From NCBI RefSeq assembly GCF_025698545.1, contig NC_068576.1, positions 51,928,390 to 51,992,389 of the forward strand: 64,000 nt of DNA, read 5' to 3'. The stretch is from Gossypium raimondii (lineage: Eukaryota; Streptophyta; Magnoliopsida; Malvales; Malvaceae). The notes below the pieces were generated by a model, which made no database searches, was not told where the DNA came from, and worked only from the letters and a program-made list of their open reading frames with translations. Positions 11,718 to 22,900 of this stretch are shown piece after piece (the first letter of the stretch is position 1; each line of letters starts with the position of its first letter). Position numbers and translations under genes: made by a program.

Positions 11718-12823
11718 CCGACAAAAATGGGGACCACAGTCCTTCCTGAGTAATGTAAAGCTTTAAAATTGCAGGGTGGGTAGCCAAAGTCCATGATTTC
11801 TGCAATTTCATTAGACAATTATTCCAACTTTTAATGATTCGAATAACATTTGAGGCCAGGTTAAAATGATTTTCTTCACCCTTCCTTTCTATAGATCAAA
11901 TGCCTTAAATAAAATTCCTAGTATTGAAGTTAAGATGCAACCTAAGAGACAATAAATCTGCAGAGTCTACTAGTAATATTGAAATCTTTAAGTGGCTACC
12001 AGCTTATCACAAATAACTAGTGAATGCAAAAACATAGCACTGGAATATTAGAATATGATGACTCAAGCTGAAAAAATGGGTAAAGGAAAGTGTGCAGAAG
12101 AAACATTCAACTGTCCTACAATACATACCAACCAGAAACTCATAAATCAGAACAAAATTATTATGAATAGCATCTTCATTAAAGACACCACCGAAATAAG
12201 ATTTGAACCATCCAGCAGCCTGCAAAAAGAGCAAAAATGCCACTACCAGTTATGATAGAAAAACGAATTGCATATTTTCTAGTGGAATGTAAGGCAAATC
12301 TGTTGTATATAGAAAGTAGAGAACATGAAATCTATGACTACCTCAACAACGAACTTGAAAGCACAAGCTACATTTGCATTAGCGTTGCTTCTAATGACTA
12401 TTGATGTAAACATTACTGAATCTCGTGTAAATGAAAGAGCAACCTCCAATCTATCGAACGGGACATGTAGCGAGTTCTTTTGTTCGCGTGATTTCCATTC
12501 GGAAGGCGTGCACCATGTCTCTCCTAAATGAGAGATTATACGAATCAAACATACAGTATAACACTTGGGAGATTATGGTAAACCAAACTCTAGACTCGCT
12601 GTTTCACGGAAAAGAAAAAAAGAAAACTAGCTATTAGGAGGAACCGAGACGCATTCACGCCGAACTCAGCGAAATTAGTTCTCTTCATATATACAAATTT
12701 CTATTAGCTCGAATTGAAGGAAAAAGAGAGAGTGAGTTACCTGACACCGTCGCGGTAGAGACGATTGATGAGGACATCACCTTGGAGATTCAAGTAGTAG
12801 ATGGCGGATGCGACCACCGGCAT
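11718..12823 (-). pseudogene. AP2M: AP-2 complex subunit mu (AP2M) pseudogene, N-terminal exons only
   Basis: Remains of a gene for the medium subunit of the AP-2 clathrin adaptor, which sorts cargo at the plasma membrane. Four exon relics: 12741-12823 (MPVVASAIYYLNLQGDVL..., intact start), 12342-12523 (MVHAFRM, TKELATCPVR, IGGCSF, CAFKFVVE), 12133-12219 (KSYFGGVFNEDAI..NNFVLIYEFL) and about 11718-11799 (EIMDFGYP, then LKLYITQEGLWSPF in another frame). Intron borders are preserved, so it is not a retrocopy. It is dead by several signs: a TAG at 12451-12453 where the family has Gln, a 1-base frameshift near 12400, a small repeat-like insertion (NANAN), a deletion with frame change in exon 4, and no mu-homology domain downstream. 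Arabidopsis AP2M is, as I recall, next to AHL8, so this looks like the original locus decaying in place. Confidence 0.88.
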
Positions 12824-13378
12824 CTTCCTCGCTCCATTGGCAGGCGTCCGAAGTTCAATGACATGAAATCAATTGGCGAAATGATTGGATTGGCCATGGC
12901 TGAAACCGTTGGCGGAATCTGGAGAAATAGAAGGCGTCGGCGTTCGATTTTGGTTCGGTGATCATAGCATGTGTGAAGAAGATAATCGAAAAGCATTAGC
13001 AAATGTATTCGTAAGAAAGAAAAGAATATGCTAATCTATGAACTTAGCCCTTACCATTTATTTTATTTGTAATTTTGGCTCTAAATTTTTTATCACTTTG
13101 TCCCTTATCCTTAAAATTTTAACTAAATTACTTTTCTCAACCATTATAAAACCTTAACCCATCACTGCGTATTTCGTAAAATTTAAAAAAAAAATAAAAA
13201 TTAATAAAAAGATTCAAATGTTTTAAAACAAATTCATATTTTCTTTTAAATATCTACATTAGTACTAAAATACATGTATACTTTCACACGAATAACTTTG
13301 TTAAAATTTTAATAACTATTTAATTTTTCGGTAATATAACAATTTGACTAAGATTTGAAAATTAATAACCAATCTGAC
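12824..13378. other. Old promoter side of the AP2M pseudogene, then AT-rich spacer
   Basis: The first 150 bases may be the former 5' UTR and promoter of the pseudogene. The rest is AT-rich and resembles dispersed repeat sequence, but no ends were identified. Confidence 0.35.
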
Positions 13379-13580
13379 CAGAGGCAAACCTTATGGACTG
13401 GCAGGGCTCGGCCCCTTAAAATAGAATATTGCTATTTAGGTCTGTAAAGGTAAAATTACACTTTACCTCCCCTAAAATTATAAAAATTTGATTTAATTTT
13501 TTAAAAATTATCAAAATATAAACTATAAAAAATTAAAATTTCATTCGGCCCCTAAAAAATTGTTCTGCCTTCGCCCCTAA
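13379..13580 (-). mobile_element. Non-autonomous hAT-like repeat, second copy
   Basis: Begins CAGAGGCAAACC, a hAT-like terminus, and contains GGCCCCTTAAAATAG and TAAAATTTCATTCGGCCCC blocks that are the complement of blocks in the copy at 4030-4277. Diverged; target duplication not identified, so the right end is approximate. Confidence 0.5.
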
Positions 13581-14076
13581 ATGTGACAAAAAGAGTAAAT
13601 ATTAAGCCCCTAAATGTAACAAAAAGGATAAATATTAAGGGTTAGATTTAATATTATGCTTGTATATTATCATAAAAGTCTGGTTTCAATTTTTTTTTTG
13701 AAAAACATAAAAGATAGAGTAATTTTTCTATTTTTTTAAATGCTTATATTTTTTTAATTCAATATTTAATAATTTTCTATTTTACATACATCTTAAATTT
13801 TTTTAATATTTACATCTATTGCCGTTAGCAATGACTAATCCACTCGCCGCAGGTGCTCTCCAAAGAGGTAAATGATTGGCCATGAGATATGCTTTCTAAA
13901 GTTCGTTTTTTAAGTTTAATATTTTTGCTCAAATCCTCTTATATTTAACACAAGCCTTTATAATTTGACAGATAACTTAACCCATGAATAAGTCTAAATG
14001 CAAATGACTTGCATTACTTAAAAGTTGGCTTGATTTTAGGTTCAAATATGTACAACCACATTCCTTACCTCTTAAT
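13581..14076. other. AT-rich spacer between transposons
   Basis: Nothing recognisable beyond a local duplication: CCCCTAAATGTGACAAAAAG and CCCCTAAATGTAACAAAAAG lie about 35 bp apart near 13575 and 13609. Confidence 0.35.
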
Positions 14077-14625
14077 AAAACAAATGGGTAAACTACCCCT
14101 AAGGTCATTAAACTATTATTAAGTTTACACTTTGATCACTTGATTTCAAAAAGTAATAAATAGTCATTTAATTATTCGAAAGTTTTCATTTAAATCATTA
14201 GACAATTAAAATTGCCATCATATGGCTTTTTTCGTTCACAATGCTGACACCAATTGACAGCTCTTCTTCCCTTTTTTTTAGTTTGGTTTTTTTTCATGAA
14301 ATGACTTTGAACATCATGATTCTGCAAATCAAATCCGAATGGCTTTCTTCTTCTTCTTATTCAATACCAACCGTCAAATTGACTTAGACTTAAAGGTATA
14401 TTCTTTTATTCGTCAATGCGTACTATTCCACCGTACTAATTGTTGAATCAACACTTGGAACTCACAGGTCGGACTTATAAAAGAAAAGGCTTAGCAACCC
14501 AATGCCTTAAATGAAAACTTTCAAATATTTCAATAATTATTTCGTAATTTTTTGAAGTTAAGTGGGCCGAAGTGTAATTCTACTAATAGTTCAGTGATAT
14601 GAGGTGTAGTTTATCCAAAACAAAT
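14077..14625. mobile_element. Mutator-like MITE with perfect 9-bp target duplication
   Basis: A 531-bp element (14086-14616) with long inverted ends: GGGTAAACTACCCCTAAGGT at the left matches the complement of the right end (GGATAAACTACACCTCATAT), and the similarity continues for about 100 bp on each side. It is flanked by identical 9-bp direct repeats AAAACAAAT at 14077-14085 and 14617-14625. Long TIRs with a 9-bp duplication are the hallmark of Mutator-like elements. It has no transposase frame, so it is non-autonomous. The intact target duplication suggests fairly recent insertion, although the TIRs are not identical. Confidence 0.85.
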
Positions 14626-14664
14626 AAAACAAATTTAATTCTTAATATTCCATAAAAAGGAAAA

Positions 14665-15512
14665 GGGTAAACTACAAAGACGGTCACTAGACTTTGGTGA
14701 AAATTTGTTTTTGCCACCAAACTATGACAAGTTACATTTTTGTCACTAAAGTTATTGACTTATAGCGTTTTGGTCACAAGTCCGTTAATGAAGGTTACAA
14801 ACTTAACGAAAAAGTGAGGTGGTACATTAATTTAATGGTTAATATCCAATTTAATCCTTTAACTATAACTAAAACATTCAATCTGTTACTTTTACAATAT
14901 TTTTAACAATAATTTTGTAATTTTTTTAAACCATCTAAAATTATCAAAATAATTCTTAAAAAATTCTGAAAATTCATTATTATTTTCTAAGATCACATTA
15001 ATATTTTAGTAATTATATTTATTTAAAAATTCTAAAATTATATAATAAACAAGATATTTTTAAAATTATATAATATTTTTACAAATGAATAATTTTTAAG
15101 GTGACCATCAACGGCTTCCTATTCATTCATCTTACATAGAAAACACGTATTTTTAATTTGTAAATACGTATTTTGTTTATTATATAATTTTATGAATTTT
15201 TTAATTTTTTGTACATATTTATAATTTTAAAAATATTTTATAATTTTAAAAATAAATAATAAAATTTCAGAAATTTTAAGATTTTTAAAATATCTGTTTT
15301 TTTTCAGAATTATTGTTAAAAGTATTGTGAAAGTATCAAATTAAATATTTTAACTATAGTTTAAGGATAAAATTAGATATTAACCATGACACGTACTTTT
15401 CCCATTTAGACTGTAAGAGTCATTAATGGATGAGTGACCAAAACATTATAATCATAATTTTAGGCAAAAAAAAATTCACCAAAATTTAATCATCATTTTT
15501 ATAGTTTAATTC
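14665..15512. mobile_element. Second long-TIR (Mutator-like) non-autonomous element
   Basis: About 850 bp starting GGGTAAACTACAAAGACGG. The complement of its right end starts AATTAAACTATAAAAATGA and keeps pace with the left end for about 250 bp, including TTTGGTGAA, GTTTTGGTCAC, ATGGTTAATATC and ACAATANTTTTAACAAT blocks. No transposase frame. The outer bases resemble the neighbouring MITE 40 bp away, so they may be related families. No clear 9-bp duplication was found; the ends are more decayed than its neighbour's. Confidence 0.7.
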
Positions 15513-15635
15513 GAAATATCAAATCCAACGGTGGAAAATACAGTTTTAAATAATTTCCGTACAAAGGAAAGTAGGATATGAACCCCTCTTTCTTTTAATT
15601 GTTTTATCTCCTGATGACCAATAACTGATTAGATT

Positions 15636-17690
15636 ATGAGACCGGTATCAATGGAACTTGTGGTTCCCTGCAATTCCTGCACTTCACTCCACCGGAAACC
15701 GCCTCTTCACCCGCGAGTCTCATCTCTGAAACGCAGTGCTTTTTCCTTGAAATGCCGACGCACAACTACATCAGAGCTCCAGTCTCCGGTGAGCGTTACC
15801 TGCCGGGACGGTAGTCTTTCCCCTTCCATTCCAACTCATAAAGTCACCGTCCACGACAGATTTCGAGGTGTCGTTCACGAATTTGTTGTTCCTGAGGTAC
15901 AGCGTTTCACTCCGTTTGTTTCCTGAGAAAATGCCGAAGAAACGATTGACCTATATTATAGTTGGATTAGAATAACTAATTTTCTATTAGGAAAAAGGGG
16001 AGTTGCAGTTTATTCATTAGAACAACTTACTAAATAATTTATTAGAGACTAATATAGGGATATTCGATTGAAATTTCAGGACCAATACATATTACATACG
16101 GCTGAATCTCAAAACATTACGCTTCCATTTGCATGCAGGCACGGTATTGTTCTTTAAATTTTGAATAACTTTTGTTTCTAAATGTCGCGAAGGGTGTCAC
16201 TTTTTCTGATGATTCAAGTTTTTCGTGATCATTAAGTTACTGTAATTGAGCTTAATTTACCTATTGGACTTAAGGCTGTTTTCATTGTTTTGAATGAAGA
16301 GTTCCTTTACATGTCAGGTTGTTGTACTAGCTGTGCCGTCCGTGTAAAGTCTGGACAAATAAGACAGCCTGAAGCTCTTGGGATATCTGCTGAATTGAAA
16401 GCAAAGGCATGACTTCTATGTTTCAGATTTATGGAATATGAATTCAGTTGCTTGTTTGTTTTGCTTATTATTTGGCATTTGAGTTTTAATTCAAACCTTC
16501 AATTCAATTTCATTGTATTCAAGCCTTCTATTCCGTTTTATCTTATTTTCATGTCTAGTCATCATTTTTACTATACCTTAGGTTTCTATATGAAGTTAGT
16601 GCACCTCTAGACATTTAACTAACAGGAGAGGCATCAAAGGATAAAGAAATGTTGTATAGACACACAAGGAATGTAAATGTAAACAGAAGAAGATTCATAA
16701 CATGGGTTTTATTGTGCAGATTAACCAAATTAAGAGTATTACTGGCCTAATTTGGAAGAGATGTAAACTTCTTCATATTGATGTTAAATTTTGCTGAAGT
16801 TTCTGTAGATCATAACTGAATAGATGCCATACCACTATTTTAATGTCCACTTGAGCTTTAATCTTCCTAGTTTCTTATTGGTCTTCCTAACCAATAACCA
16901 TAAGTGATGAATGTACCAAATCAGAGAGGGAGAGGGAGAGAGAACACCGTTATCATTTAGCATGCATTAAATAAACTACATGTGCTCAAATATATTATAC
17001 TACTTCATTTAAAACTTCTTTCATGATTGTTCCATTAACTTAGTGTTTGGAGTACACCTTAAATTTATTTTCTTCTTATTTTGGGGGCTTAAATGCAGGG
17101 ATATGCACTTCTTTGTGTGGGGTTTCCATCGTCTGATGTTGAAGTGGAAACACAAGATGAAGATGAGGTAATGTGCGCAACTCTAACCATCTATTTTGGA
17201 GAACCACTAGTTGCTCTTTGCATGTTAAGCAAATGTTAAGTTATTGCAAACAAGTCGAAGGCTGATTGCTACATCATGTGCCTCAAATTTCTCGTTATAG
17301 GAGCATCCAAATGTGTCTTCAACCACATTTATCTGAATTTGGTTTTCTTGTGTGTCTGTAAACCTTTATTTATATGAATAAAAAATAATCTGAATTTGCT
17401 GGCATGTGCAGGTGTATTGGCTTCAATTTGGAAGATATTTTGCTCGAGGACCAATTGTAAGCCCACAGCTTGTGAAAATTTTGTAAACATTAATATGTGA
17501 CAAGTAGTCGATGAAGACAAAGGATAGTTGAAAAGGAGATAAAGCTGATGCACAGCTACTGCCTCTTTCAGGATTTTAATACTTAATTACCTCAACTTTC
17601 TTGAAATGGTCTTAACATTGAGTTATTTAATTTTTACTATGGCAGGAAAGGGATGACTATGCGTTGGAGCTAGCCCTGGGTGATGAATAA
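15636..17690 (+). CDS. FDC2: Ferredoxin C2 (FdC2), plastid 2Fe-2S protein, about 190 aa, six exons
   Basis: Plant-type [2Fe-2S] ferredoxin variant of the chloroplast. Exons: 15636-15896, 16080-16143, 16318-16406, 17099-17167, 17412-17456, 17646-17690. The first 60 or so residues are rich in Ser/Arg/Thr and poor in acidic residues, as a plastid transit peptide. The core (from about residue 74, HKVTVHDRFRGVVHEFVVPE) carries the cluster ligands Cys106, Cys111 and Cys114 (CX4CX2C, in FACRHGCCTSCAVRV) and Cys144 (YALLCVGFP). A C-terminal extension ending in YALELALGDE is typical of FdC2 and absent from photosynthetic ferredoxins. FdC2 is linked to chloroplast electron flow and leaf greening. Intron 3 starts with GC (AAG/GCATGA) and ends AG; exon phase leaves no GT alternative. 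A second Met at codon 6 could also be the start. Confidence 0.93.
16407..17098 (+). other. GC-AG intron of FdC2
   Basis: The exon ends in AAG at 16406 and the intron opens GCATGA; it closes with ATGCAG at 17098. Reading on would give Ala then a stop, and the next exon restarts in phase 0 with GYALLCVG, which needs this border. GC donors are a known minor class of U2 introns. Confidence 0.75.
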
Positions 17691-20600
17691 GCTGCTTACA
17701 TTACATTAGTGAAAGTTGAGCATAAACCATGTAAAGCCTGCTGCGGATTCTGTATCTTTTCATTTTTATAGTACCCCAGCTGAAGCACTGTGATTATGAC
17801 TCAGTGAATTTGACATTGTTGACATCTTTAAGTTACATGTATTAACTTCTTCAATGTATGTTTTCCTTGTGCCAATTTAGCATTTTCAGCTGTTTTTGTT
17901 GCCATGCTATGACTGCACTTGTATCTGTCATTATCTGTAATAGATAGTTTGCATGTACAGTGTCTCTGGATGAAATGGTTCTTGGTAGATTAGCTACCAT
18001 CTTCAAAGTGAGCTTCATCATGTTTATATAGAAAATGATGAATCGAGGATAGACAGTGAGTGAGAAAATGCGAGGATGTCCAAACACTCACTGAAGCTTT
18101 AAATTGAGGAGATTTCAACAGCATACTCAGCTTTTTGTATAAAAATTTTACAGCATAGAGTTCACGACCTTCCTTGTATTGAAAAATCAAGGTCTGTTGT
18201 GGTGGGAAAGGTTCTGTTTCTTCTAGAAAGTAGTTGATTTAGAATAAGAAATAAATATAAACAATTTATACATGCATGAAGGAGTTGTGAACTTTGTTTT
18301 TCTTTGCTTGGGCTGAACGACGGATGTAGAAGACCTCCCACTTGTAGTGAGTCCTCGATCAATGATGAAGGCGGAATCCATTTCCCAGTTCTTGATACAA
18401 AAGAAAGCTAAAGTTAGCAAGCACGCAGTGTAGTGCTTTCATTGTGTTTCCATTAAAATGATTTTTGCCCCTCTTAATTCCTTTGTTTCTGCCTTTAGGA
18501 TCAATAAAGTCTTCTTATGAACAACAACCTGGTTGCATTGCTGTTTCTGGCCCCTTAATTTAAACATTACTGGTTCACATTATTATTATTATCCTTTGTC
18601 CAAAACGTCGAGTAGGGAAGTGAATGATCTGTCTATTCAGAATCGACCACTTCTTTCTATTTTCTAGTTTCTAGACCCGACCATACTGTTTGGTTATCAT
18701 ATTTCTCTATACGTAAAGTCAATTTCTTCATGTCCGAAAAATGTTTTTAGACATCCTAGGGTTTCAATTGCTTTCTTGGATTCTTAACCTTTGGGGTATA
18801 AATTGGTAGTGTCTTGCTACATAGCTAGCCACTTAGCCCGACATAATCTGTTTTGAGACTTGCATCTTAGCCAAAAATGAGGGGCAACAAAGGTTTACCT
18901 CTTTTTTTGTTTGTTCAAACTTGTATCGCAAGTAGTTTGATTTTGCAACAAAACTCTCCGGTTATTCAGAGCTGATGACTCCATGTTAAGGTCAATTGTT
19001 GCCTCTTGAAACTTTGTTGACCTCTGTTTCTTAAATCGAGTTTGCAACCCTTGTGTCATTCACGAAGGTCCTCGTATATCTGCTACTTTAGTATGCAAAG
19101 AACTTAACTTCGTGTATCTTTGTCTGTATGAATGTGCTTGAATGAAATCTTATGCTAATTGCCAAAGCTGTTGCCTTCTTCATCATAAGTTCATGACCAT
19201 TAATTTAATCTTTATTCTCTTTCGGTGTTAGCTTGACATAGCATTTCATACTGTAGTAAGTGTGCTTAACGGTTAACTCTTCGGTGTGGTTGGAGAGTTA
19301 TTCAACATGTATTGAAATACCTCATATTTCCATCCTAGTCTTTGCATTCACTTTCATATTTCAATGCTTCGACTGGCATGGACATGTCTTATTCTAATCA
19401 GTTTGGCAAAACAAGTGAAAGAAAGAAAACTCCAAACGGAGCGAGGTTAGTGCTATCTTTATCTTTTTCAAAGATTCATATATAGAGATGAGCATGAATT
19501 GCAGAAAACAATAGAATTCCGTTATAATAGTTTATAACTTCCTTATTCATGTAATTTTTCCATGCATGTAATTTTTCATGTAGCTAAGCACCACTGGATA
19601 AGGTCAAAGAAATGGTTAAATTCATGTCTATTTGCCTTTTGTTCCTGGTTCCTGCTGTAAAAATTTTGGACCATGTATATTAGGAGATAGGTTCTATAAA
19701 GGACCACCAGATAGGGAATTTGAACAATTAAAAAATATCCTATAGCTGGTAATATCTAAGTGGAAATCAGCAGCAAAGCTGAAAAGGGCTTGCTTCGAGT
19801 GATAGTTTGCGAATATCAATTAATTGAGATAGGAATCTTAAGTCCATAATGCTAATCTTTAGGTACCAGATCCAAAAGGGACACAAATAAGGAGTGAAGT
19901 TAACAGTTGAAACAGAATATATTACAGGACAAAAGCAGTGGACTTGAGTCATTATTGACCGGCTCTACTTGTCAAAATGCATAACCGTTATTTCACATCA
20001 CACATTAAGCTTTTTAGTAGTAATCCACACTGTAACATTTCACTTCCTGGTTATCCAAGAAGGATGGAAAAGAACTTGCCTTCAGGAATGTTAATATAGC
20101 TTTACAACCTGTCTTCCCTTATGAAAATGTGAAAGTGCTGTGGGCCTATACCAAGTCATTAGGACCATCTACCAATAAATATTGAGCCTCTACTGTCCTT
20201 ATTCTAAGTCCCCACTTAAGTGATGATAGGTCTATGGACCTCACCACCACTGGCATCGGTCTGATGGGCATAATTTTCTGAGACAAAGTCATGGTCGGTT
20301 GACCCAAAACTTAGTTGCTTTTACCTCTGCAGATAACATAACCTTTGGCCTCTGAAATGTGTGTGTCTCAACTTTATTAGATAGAGAATATGCCTCTTGG
20401 ATATTGTAGTTTGATCCATGAGATCTGAAAGCGACATTATGAGGCTGTTTCTGAGAACCTAAACATCGGCAAGTAAAACTGCGAAAACATTGAATTGGGA
20501 AATCTTTTCCAGATATATGATGTCTTTAGAAAATAAACAGTATATGCAAAGACTTCATCATAATGTCTGAAGATAGACATGAAGAAAGAGATGTTCCATG

Positions 20601-21368
20601 TTCAGGTCCAGCTGATTGTATTCCGTGCTCACCGACAGTTTAATATCAACTAGGCAAGTTTAGACTAAATGCTAGTTGTGATATTCTGTTCTTATCTGTA
20701 CTGGGAATCTGGTTTCAGTCGAACTTGACCATGGTGTGCAATATGACCAACTCGTTCGGTTTATAAGCGGATTTAACCAGAAATGTACTCTTTAGTCTTC
20801 AGTATTCTTGCTGAAGTTTGTAGCCTGAATTATGAAGAAGTTATTGATTGATTTCAGGTCACACTGACATCATCAACCATGTAATCAGCTAGATTCTCTA
20901 AAATCTGCACCTCTATAAAAATCTATATGGTCCCCAATGTAATTTTCTTGGGCCAATATATGTTGTATAACGAGTGACTATGAAACAGTTGTCTTAACTT
21001 AGACCGTTGGTAATTAAAATTGAAGAGGAAGAAAAGTATCAGAGATGAACTTTATGCCCTGTATTTATTGCCACTCATATTCATAGCAAATCAAAAGAAA
21101 ACAAAGTTTATCTTATCTGGACTCGGAAGATAACCGATTGTTCAAACTGTTAAAAAACGTCTTCTCTGATGGAATTACTTATAATGCATCCAACCAGCTA
21201 CCCAAAACCGCTTATTTCATATGTCACGCAAGGAAAAATAACTCAATACAAAGCGAGGAGGAGGAGTTTCCTCCATTTGCCGATGGGACGCAACCTCGGT
21301 GGAAAATATTTATAACGTGCAAAGCAAACTTGTTGCTTTTAATATTTGACTTGGGGTCTAATATAGTC
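17691..21368. other. Long spacer between FdC2 and LOL1
   Basis: About 3.7 kb between the two convergent genes. The first 200-300 bases are probably FdC2 3' UTR. Base composition is less AT-rich than the transposon-bearing spacers, and no transposon ends, tRNA or coding exon chain were recognised. The only frames are short and lack family features. A noncoding transcript is possible but unsupported. Confidence 0.4.
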
Positions 21369-22900
21369 TCAGCTGTTGAACTTCTGTTCAGCAGCACTAG
21401 CTGAGCCCTGCATCAATCAATGACACAACACAAACAGTGAACACAATGCTAAACAAAAGAAATCATTCATAGGAATATGAAAAACGGCTCGGGATGAAAC
21501 TATTATATCGCCCCCAAAGAGGTAAGATTAACAAGTATAATCTTTAAATGACTTTTCTCGAGATAGTTACATTTGCAAGAAAAACTCCGAATAACTTCAG
21601 AATGCTAGTATATATTGTCCATATTTTATTTGCAGTGTAATCAAAATCGAACTCTGTAATCCGATATTATGATCAAGTATTATGGTTTCTTGCCTGAATT
21701 TTTTAATTCAAAGCCGATAAGAAAATGGTGTATATAAAACAGTTAGCAAGTGAGAACAAACTGTAAACTAACCCCAACTGATGTCACAAAATTGCAAACT
21801 GCACATTTTACGGATCTCGCTCCATACTGGTACATTAGTAACATCCTGCAGTTCCCACAATTTACATGTGCCACCTGATTTGCTGTCAGAAGTGAAGGAA
21901 AATTTGAAGCTTTGACCAAAAATAATAGAAGTTCAATTGACAAGCCTTTGAATCTCTATAATGTTTCAAGAAAAAGAAAAACATTACTGAAGTTGCGAAA
22001 CATCATAATCTGTTAAGGATACCTTCCAAGGCCAGATTGACAGTGTGACAACACGAACATTGAACGCTTGTTGCTCCGCGGATGTACATTAATAAGGTAT
22101 GACAGCCTCCGCAAACCAACTGTGCCATTTCTGTGCCTGTATATTTCAGAAGTTTGACTTACAATTTATACACAGGCTTTCCAAAAAGAAGATTCAATCA
22201 AGTAAATAGCAGATGATGTACCGGGAGGCGGCACTGCTGTTACTGCATTGCAAACAGCACAACACACAGAGGTTGCTCCAACTGGATAGAGCAATAAATT
22301 TCGACAACCGGAACACACAAGTTGGCTTTGAGCACCTGGTTAGCATAGGTTTGGCCACTAGATCAGTTGTCAATGGAAGGTAAAAAAAAAAAAAAAGAGA
22401 GTAGAAATACAGTAACTTTTGTAGATGCAGAAAGGTTAATGACTTAATTCATAAATTCTCCTGTCTTTGACCAATTTGTTGATGAGGCCAAGCTTTTTAG
22501 AAGCCAAACTAGACTTGTAATATTGGTACTTTACATCCATAACAACCTGTGTATCTTAATGCCAAAGCCATACCCTTGCACAGCATGAACATCAGAAAAA
22601 AAAGGAAAAAAAAAAAAGAAGCAAAAGGGGGCAAAACGAAATTGAAGCAGACGTCCTGAATCAGATATCAGAAATTCTATCTGGATTTGCTAATCATATA
22701 TGTAGTTACAATGAGACTTAACTCTTTTCTGAATGAAAAAAAGGCTAATGAAAGAGGTCCTTCAACTAAATAGCAATGGAATTCACATTGTTTAAAGAAA
22801 AATCTGTTACAGAACAGATAGAAGAGAACAAGATACCATTGGCAGCAGGAGGAGTGTAGGGTGCTGGAGGTGTGGGATATGGCGCAAGGGGAACTGGCAT
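21369..22900 (-). CDS. LOL1: LSD1-like zinc-finger protein (LOL1-type), 146 aa, five exons
   Basis: Small plant protein of the LSD1/LOL family, regulators of programmed cell death and oxidative stress responses; in Arabidopsis LOL1 promotes, and LSD1 restrains, cell death. Exons on the minus strand: 22837-22900, 22222-22335, 22023-22136, 21773-21882, 21369-21407, with matching phases. After a Pro-rich start ([18 protein letters not shown]) come three zf-LSD1 fingers of the form CxxCRxLLxYxxGAxSVxCxxC, with Cys at 29/32/47/50, 68/71/86/89 and 106/109/124/127. The tail [12 protein letters not shown] resembles the LOL1 ending. Each finger is on its own exon, exons 2 and 3 being exactly 114 nt, so the fingers probably arose by exon duplication. 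A 5' UTR intron is likely (donor near 23356, acceptor near 22953). Confidence 0.93.

Noticed and set aside
12325-12637. Plus-strand short frames at 12.3-12.6 kb
   Set aside because: They are antisense to the AP-2 mu exon relic, whose residues match the family.
11718-12823. AP-2 mu relic as a processed retrocopy
   Set aside because: Exon borders with GT and AG sites and intron sequence are kept, so it derives from genomic duplication or in-place decay.
14656-15521. 9-bp target duplication around the second long-TIR element
   Set aside because: The flanks do not match at any border I tried.
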